DNA of 42,705 nucleotides from Butyrivibrio sp. MB2005 (GTDB lineage Bacteria > Bacillota > Clostridia > Lachnospirales > Lachnospiraceae): NCBI RefSeq assembly GCF_000424285.1, contig NZ_AUJP01000015.1, positions 115,190-157,894 on the forward strand, given 5' to 3'. Position 1 is the first letter of the stretch. Each line of letters opens with the position of its first letter. Both the position numbers and the translations under genes were made by a program. The notes beneath the pieces were generated by a model that worked only from the letters and a program-made list of their open reading frames with translations, did not search any database and was not told the origin of the DNA. Positions 42,505 to 42,705 of the stretch are shown piece by piece.

Positions 42505-42705
42505 TCAGGCAGCTTCTTGGAGATGCATCTTTTTATTGTGATATTTATATAAGTTATGACCTATTGAAACCAAAAGAACCTCAAGTTTTACGGATTCTAT
42601 TCCTTTTCGGACTATTCTTTTATACCAACGATCATTTTTTATGATTCCGAAAGTACCTTCCGCTTGAATGGATCTGTTCATTCTAAGGAGTGCTCCCTGG
42701 ATGCT
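42505..42705 (-). mobile_element. C-terminal end of an IS1182-family transposase, cut by the window edge
   Basis: On the - strand an open frame runs in from the right edge: LLRMNRSIQAEGTFGIIKND, then RIVRKGIESVKLEVLLVSIGHNLYKYH, given here in parts, ending at a stop at 42505. RSIQxEGxFGxxK followed by a conserved hydrophobic GHN-type end is the typical DDE-transposase C-terminus of IS1182 relatives. Only 66 residues are visible, so intactness cannot be judged. A terminator-like hairpin follows at 42371-42420. Confidence 0.8.

Noticed and set aside
42441..42644. Small + strand frame over the transposase end
   Set aside because: The - strand gives a clear IS1182-type C-terminus over the same bases; the + strand peptide shows no family features.

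Overview
The window looks like chromosome of an anaerobic, low-to-mid GC Firmicute of the family Lachnospiraceae, most likely Butyrivibrio or a close relative. This is inferred from a short archaeal/eukaryote-type prolyl-tRNA synthetase, a permuted GH3 beta-glucosidase of the type known from rumen bacteria, a strong glycoside-hydrolase content, and a divIC-tilS-hpt-ftsH cluster without the sporulation genes found there in Bacillus. No tRNA, rRNA or CRISPR array was recognised.

Layout. 1-890: a non-coding tandem array of 73-bp units arranged as 146-bp A/B dimers, then degenerate 17-bp repeats and a G-quadruplex motif. 1039-10540: housekeeping genes on the + strand: proS, cca, a secreted Ser-rich PEGA protein, rqcP, a DivIC-like gene, tilS, hpt, ftsH. 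10602-15856: a GH13 amylase behind a promoter and an internal terminator, then an SGNH hydrolase plus MBOAT O-acyltransferase pair. 15915-22961: fba, greA, a flavin reductase-like gene, a YdcF-like gene and two overlapping hybrid histidine kinases, the second with a pseudo-receiver. 23010-33219: a UDP-galactopyranose-mutase-like flavoprotein, then a probable operon of flavodiiron protein, orphan PTS IIC, ferredoxin-type aldo/keto reductase and GH5 glycosidase, then the GH3 enzyme and an orphan sugar-binding lipoprotein.

33301-42705 is accessory in character. It has a truncated aminoglycoside-phosphotransferase-like pseudokinase next to a CD3324-family HTH protein, a second tandem array (64-bp hairpin-forming units), a broken XRE regulator coupled to a GNAT gene, a GNAT fragment, another GNAT, a Cys-rich DUF3795 protein and a flavodoxin-like reductase. 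On the - strand follow a nitroreductase, a frameshifted remnant, a SAM methyltransferase, an AlbA/Schlafen-type protein with an in-frame octamer repeat, and an XRE regulator. The end of an IS1182-type transposase runs off the right edge.

The best candidates for something new are (1) the dimeric 73/146-bp array, (2) the XRE plus AlbA-type pair, with two related 23-bp palindromes between them and a mutable octamer tract inside the effector, and (3) the kinase-lobe remnant with both catalytic-loop residues changed to Asn beside an extended HTH protein. Glycan breakdown (GH13, GH5, GH3, sugar-binding protein) and surface polysaccharide modification (SGNH/MBOAT, mutase-like flavoprotein) are the main metabolic themes. 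All functions are assigned by reading motifs; no database search was run.
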